Below, piece by piece: positions 33,523 to 34,823 of a stretch of 34,823 nucleotides of DNA (position 1 is the stretch's first letter; the number at the start of each line of letters is the position of its first letter). The DNA is taken from assembly GCA_025981645.1 (NCBI GenBank), contig JAICXH010000021.1, positions 1 through 34,823 on the forward strand, read 5' to 3'. The notes beneath the pieces were generated by a model. It saw only the letters and a list, made by a program, of their open reading frames with translations. It searched no databases and had not been told where the DNA came from. This stretch comes from Burkholderiales bacterium (GTDB lineage Bacteria > Pseudomonadota > Gammaproteobacteria > Burkholderiales > Casimicrobiaceae). The position numbers and the translations under genes were made by a program.

Positions 33523-34617
33523 ATGTACTGCTCGCTCATCAGGCAGCCCGGCCAGCGCACGATCGAGGTGATCGATCAGCGGCAGCTTCCGCACGCGCTG
33601 GTCAGCGTGACGATCGCCGACGCTGCCGCAGCCGCGGCCGCGATCCGCGACATGACGATCCGCGGCGCACCCTTGATCGGCGCCGTCGGCGCCTACGGGC
33701 TCGCGATGGCGCTCGACCGCGACGCCGGCGACACGGCGCTCGAGGGGGCCCATGCGACGCTCGACCGGACGCGCCCGACCGCGGTCAACCTGCGCTGGGC
33801 GCTCGACCGCGTGCGCGCCGCGGTGCGAGCGCTCCCCGTCGCCGCGCGCGCCGATGCGGCGTGGCGCGAGGCCGACGCGATCGTCGCCGAGGACATCGCG
33901 ATCAACCGTGCGATCGGCGTCCACGGACTCGCACTCCTGCGCGAGCTTGGCGCCGGGCGCCTGCGTGTATTCAACGCGATGACCCATTGCAATGCCGGGG
34001 CGCTCGCGACCTGCGGCTTCGGCACCGCCACCGCACCGCTCTTCCTCGCGAAGGCGGAAGGGCTGCCGATCCACGTGTGGGTGAGTGAGACGCGGCCGCG
34101 AATGCAGGGTGCGAGCCTGACCGCCTGGGAGCTCGCGCAACGCGGCATCGCGCATACGCTCTTCGTCGACAGCGCGAGCGGGCTCCTGATGCGCCGAGGC
34201 GAGGTCAACGCGGTGCTGGTCGGCGCGGACCGGGTCGCCGCGAACGGCGACGTCTGCAACAAGATCGGCACCTACGAGAAGGCGCTCGCCGCGAAGGACA
34301 ACGGCGTGCCATTCTACGTGGCGCTGCCGTCGCCGACGATCGACTGGACCCTTGCGTCGGGAGACTCGATTCCAATCGAGTCGAGATCGGCCGACGAGGT
34401 GCTGCGCGTGAGCGGACGTGCAATCGCCGGACGTGAAGGCAGCGCCGACACCGTATCGGCCGAGATCGCGCCGGCGCGGACGCGCGCGGTCAATTACGCG
34501 TTCGACGTGACCCCGGCCAGGCTCGTCACCGGGTACATCACCGAGCGCGGCATCGCGCGCAATGCGCACGAGCTCGCGACGATGCATCCCGAGCGCGCAC
34601 GCAGGCGGGGAAGCTGA
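33523..34617 (+). CDS. mtnA: S-methyl-5-thioribose-1-phosphate isomerase
   Basis: Converts 5-methylthioribose-1-phosphate to the ribulose form in methylthioadenosine salvage; relatives also accept 5-deoxyribose-1-phosphate. It has 364 residues from ATG 33523 (GTG codons at 33517 and 33520 are alternatives). Catalytic residues: C156 (MTHCNAGALAT) and D236 (VGADRVAANGDVCNKIGTY). The substrate loops TIRGAPLIG and SETRPRMQGASLTAWEL are intact. It begins 6 nt after the vapC stop, so it may share the toxin-antitoxin transcript. A class II aldolase gene follows after 3 nt. Confidence 0.95.
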   Translation: MYCSLIRQPGQRTIEVIDQRQLPHALVSVTIADAAAAAAAIRDMTIRGAPLIGAVGAYGLAMALDRDAGDTALEGAHATLDRTRPTAVNLRWALDRVRAAVRALPVAARADAAWREADAIVAEDIAINRAIGVHGLALLRELGAGRLRVFNAMTHCNAGALATCGFGTATAPLFLAKAEGLPIHVWVSETRPRMQGASLTAWELAQRGIAHTLFVDSASGLLMRRGEVNAVLVGADRVAANGDVCNKIGTYEKALAAKDNGVPFYVALPSPTIDWTLASGDSIPIESRSADEVLRVSGRAIAGREGSADTVSAEIAPARTRAVNYAFDVTPARLVTGYITERGIARNAHELATMHPERARRRGS

Positions 34618-34620
34618 CGG

Positions 34621-34823
34621 ATGCCCGCGCGAACCGGAAGACGCACGCAATCGATGGAGCGCACGCGCTCCGCGCAACAAATGCAACCGCGGCTTCGCGC
34701 CGCGATCGTGGTGACCGCCCGGAAGATGAACGCGCTCGGCATCAACCGCGGCACCGCCGGCAACGTCAGCGCACGTACGAAGCAAGGATTCCTGATCACG
34801 CCGAGCGCGATGCCCTACGACGC
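34621..34823 (+). CDS. Class II aldolase-family protein, 5' part only
   Basis: The first 67 codons of a gene cut by the right edge. INRGTAGNVSAR and GFLITPSAMPYD are the opening motifs of the class II aldolase/adducin family (fuculose-phosphate aldolase-like, also MtnB). The ATG at 34621 has GGGGAAG upstream; an ATG at 34654 is possible and the residues before it are poorly conserved. Directly behind mtnA, it is either MtnB (dehydratase of the universal pathway) or an Ald2-type aldolase that splits 5-deoxyribulose-1-phosphate or the methylthio compound into dihydroxyacetone phosphate and an aldehyde. The visible part cannot decide. Confidence 0.85.
   Translation, partial: MPARTGRRTQSMERTRSAQQMQPRLRAAIVVTARKMNALGINRGTAGNVSARTKQGFLITPSAMPYD

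Overview
The window is high-GC (roughly two-thirds G+C), densely coded proteobacterial chromosome. The pilGHIJ-pilL twitching cluster, the yicC-gmk-rpoZ-spoT block and the gene content point to a betaproteobacterium (Burkholderiales, Rhodocyclales or a relative). This placement is inferred from gene content and order; no species can be named from the sequence alone.

Layout. (1) 1-6172, minus strand: a Pil-Chp chemosensory operon in the order pilG, pilH, pilI, pilJ, pilL. The pilL kinase runs off the left edge. (2) 6173-6648: a non-coding gap with a large nested inverted repeat. (3) 6649-11373, minus strand: ilvA, a SixA-like phosphatase, dnaQ, and a PP2C phosphatase with a Ser/Thr kinase. (4) 11546-15450, plus strand: yicC, gmk, rpoZ and spoT, the conserved GMP/(p)ppGpp/RNA polymerase omega block, converging on grxD (minus). 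(5) 15805-20158, minus strand: a complete carbohydrate-type ABC importer (ATPase, Tat-exported binding protein, two permeases), divergent from a MetE-core methyltransferase. (6) 21604-25491: cold-shock protein with a good terminator, an unknown 149-residue protein, a secreted phospholipase C/acid phosphatase, a 5'-truncated PAP2 phosphatase, and a CBS protein. (7) 25634-29517: a sulfotransferase 8 nt behind tRNA-Phe, and a PAS-PAS-GAF-GGDEF-EAL protein with a degenerate GGDEF motif. (8) 29748-33516: an accessory patch with a GYD protein, a REP-like hairpin, a fluoroacetate-dehalogenase-type hydrolase, remnants of a toxin/DUF2283 pair split by a DUF3800 gene, a truncated second copy of the hydrolase 5' end, and a Phd/VapC pair. 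(9) 33523-34823: mtnA and the start of a class II aldolase gene, suggesting methylthioribose/5-deoxyribose salvage.

The most unusual part is 30751-32806. A small putative toxin gene, still overlapping its DUF2283 partner by 4 nt at its 3' end, has been cut in two by about 1 kb carrying an intact DUF3800 gene. The disrupted module sits between two 253-bp direct repeats, about 85% identical by hand alignment, that derive from the 5' end of the dehalogenase gene. Lower G+C, remnants and junctions mark this as an insertion and rearrangement hotspot between two housekeeping neighbourhoods.
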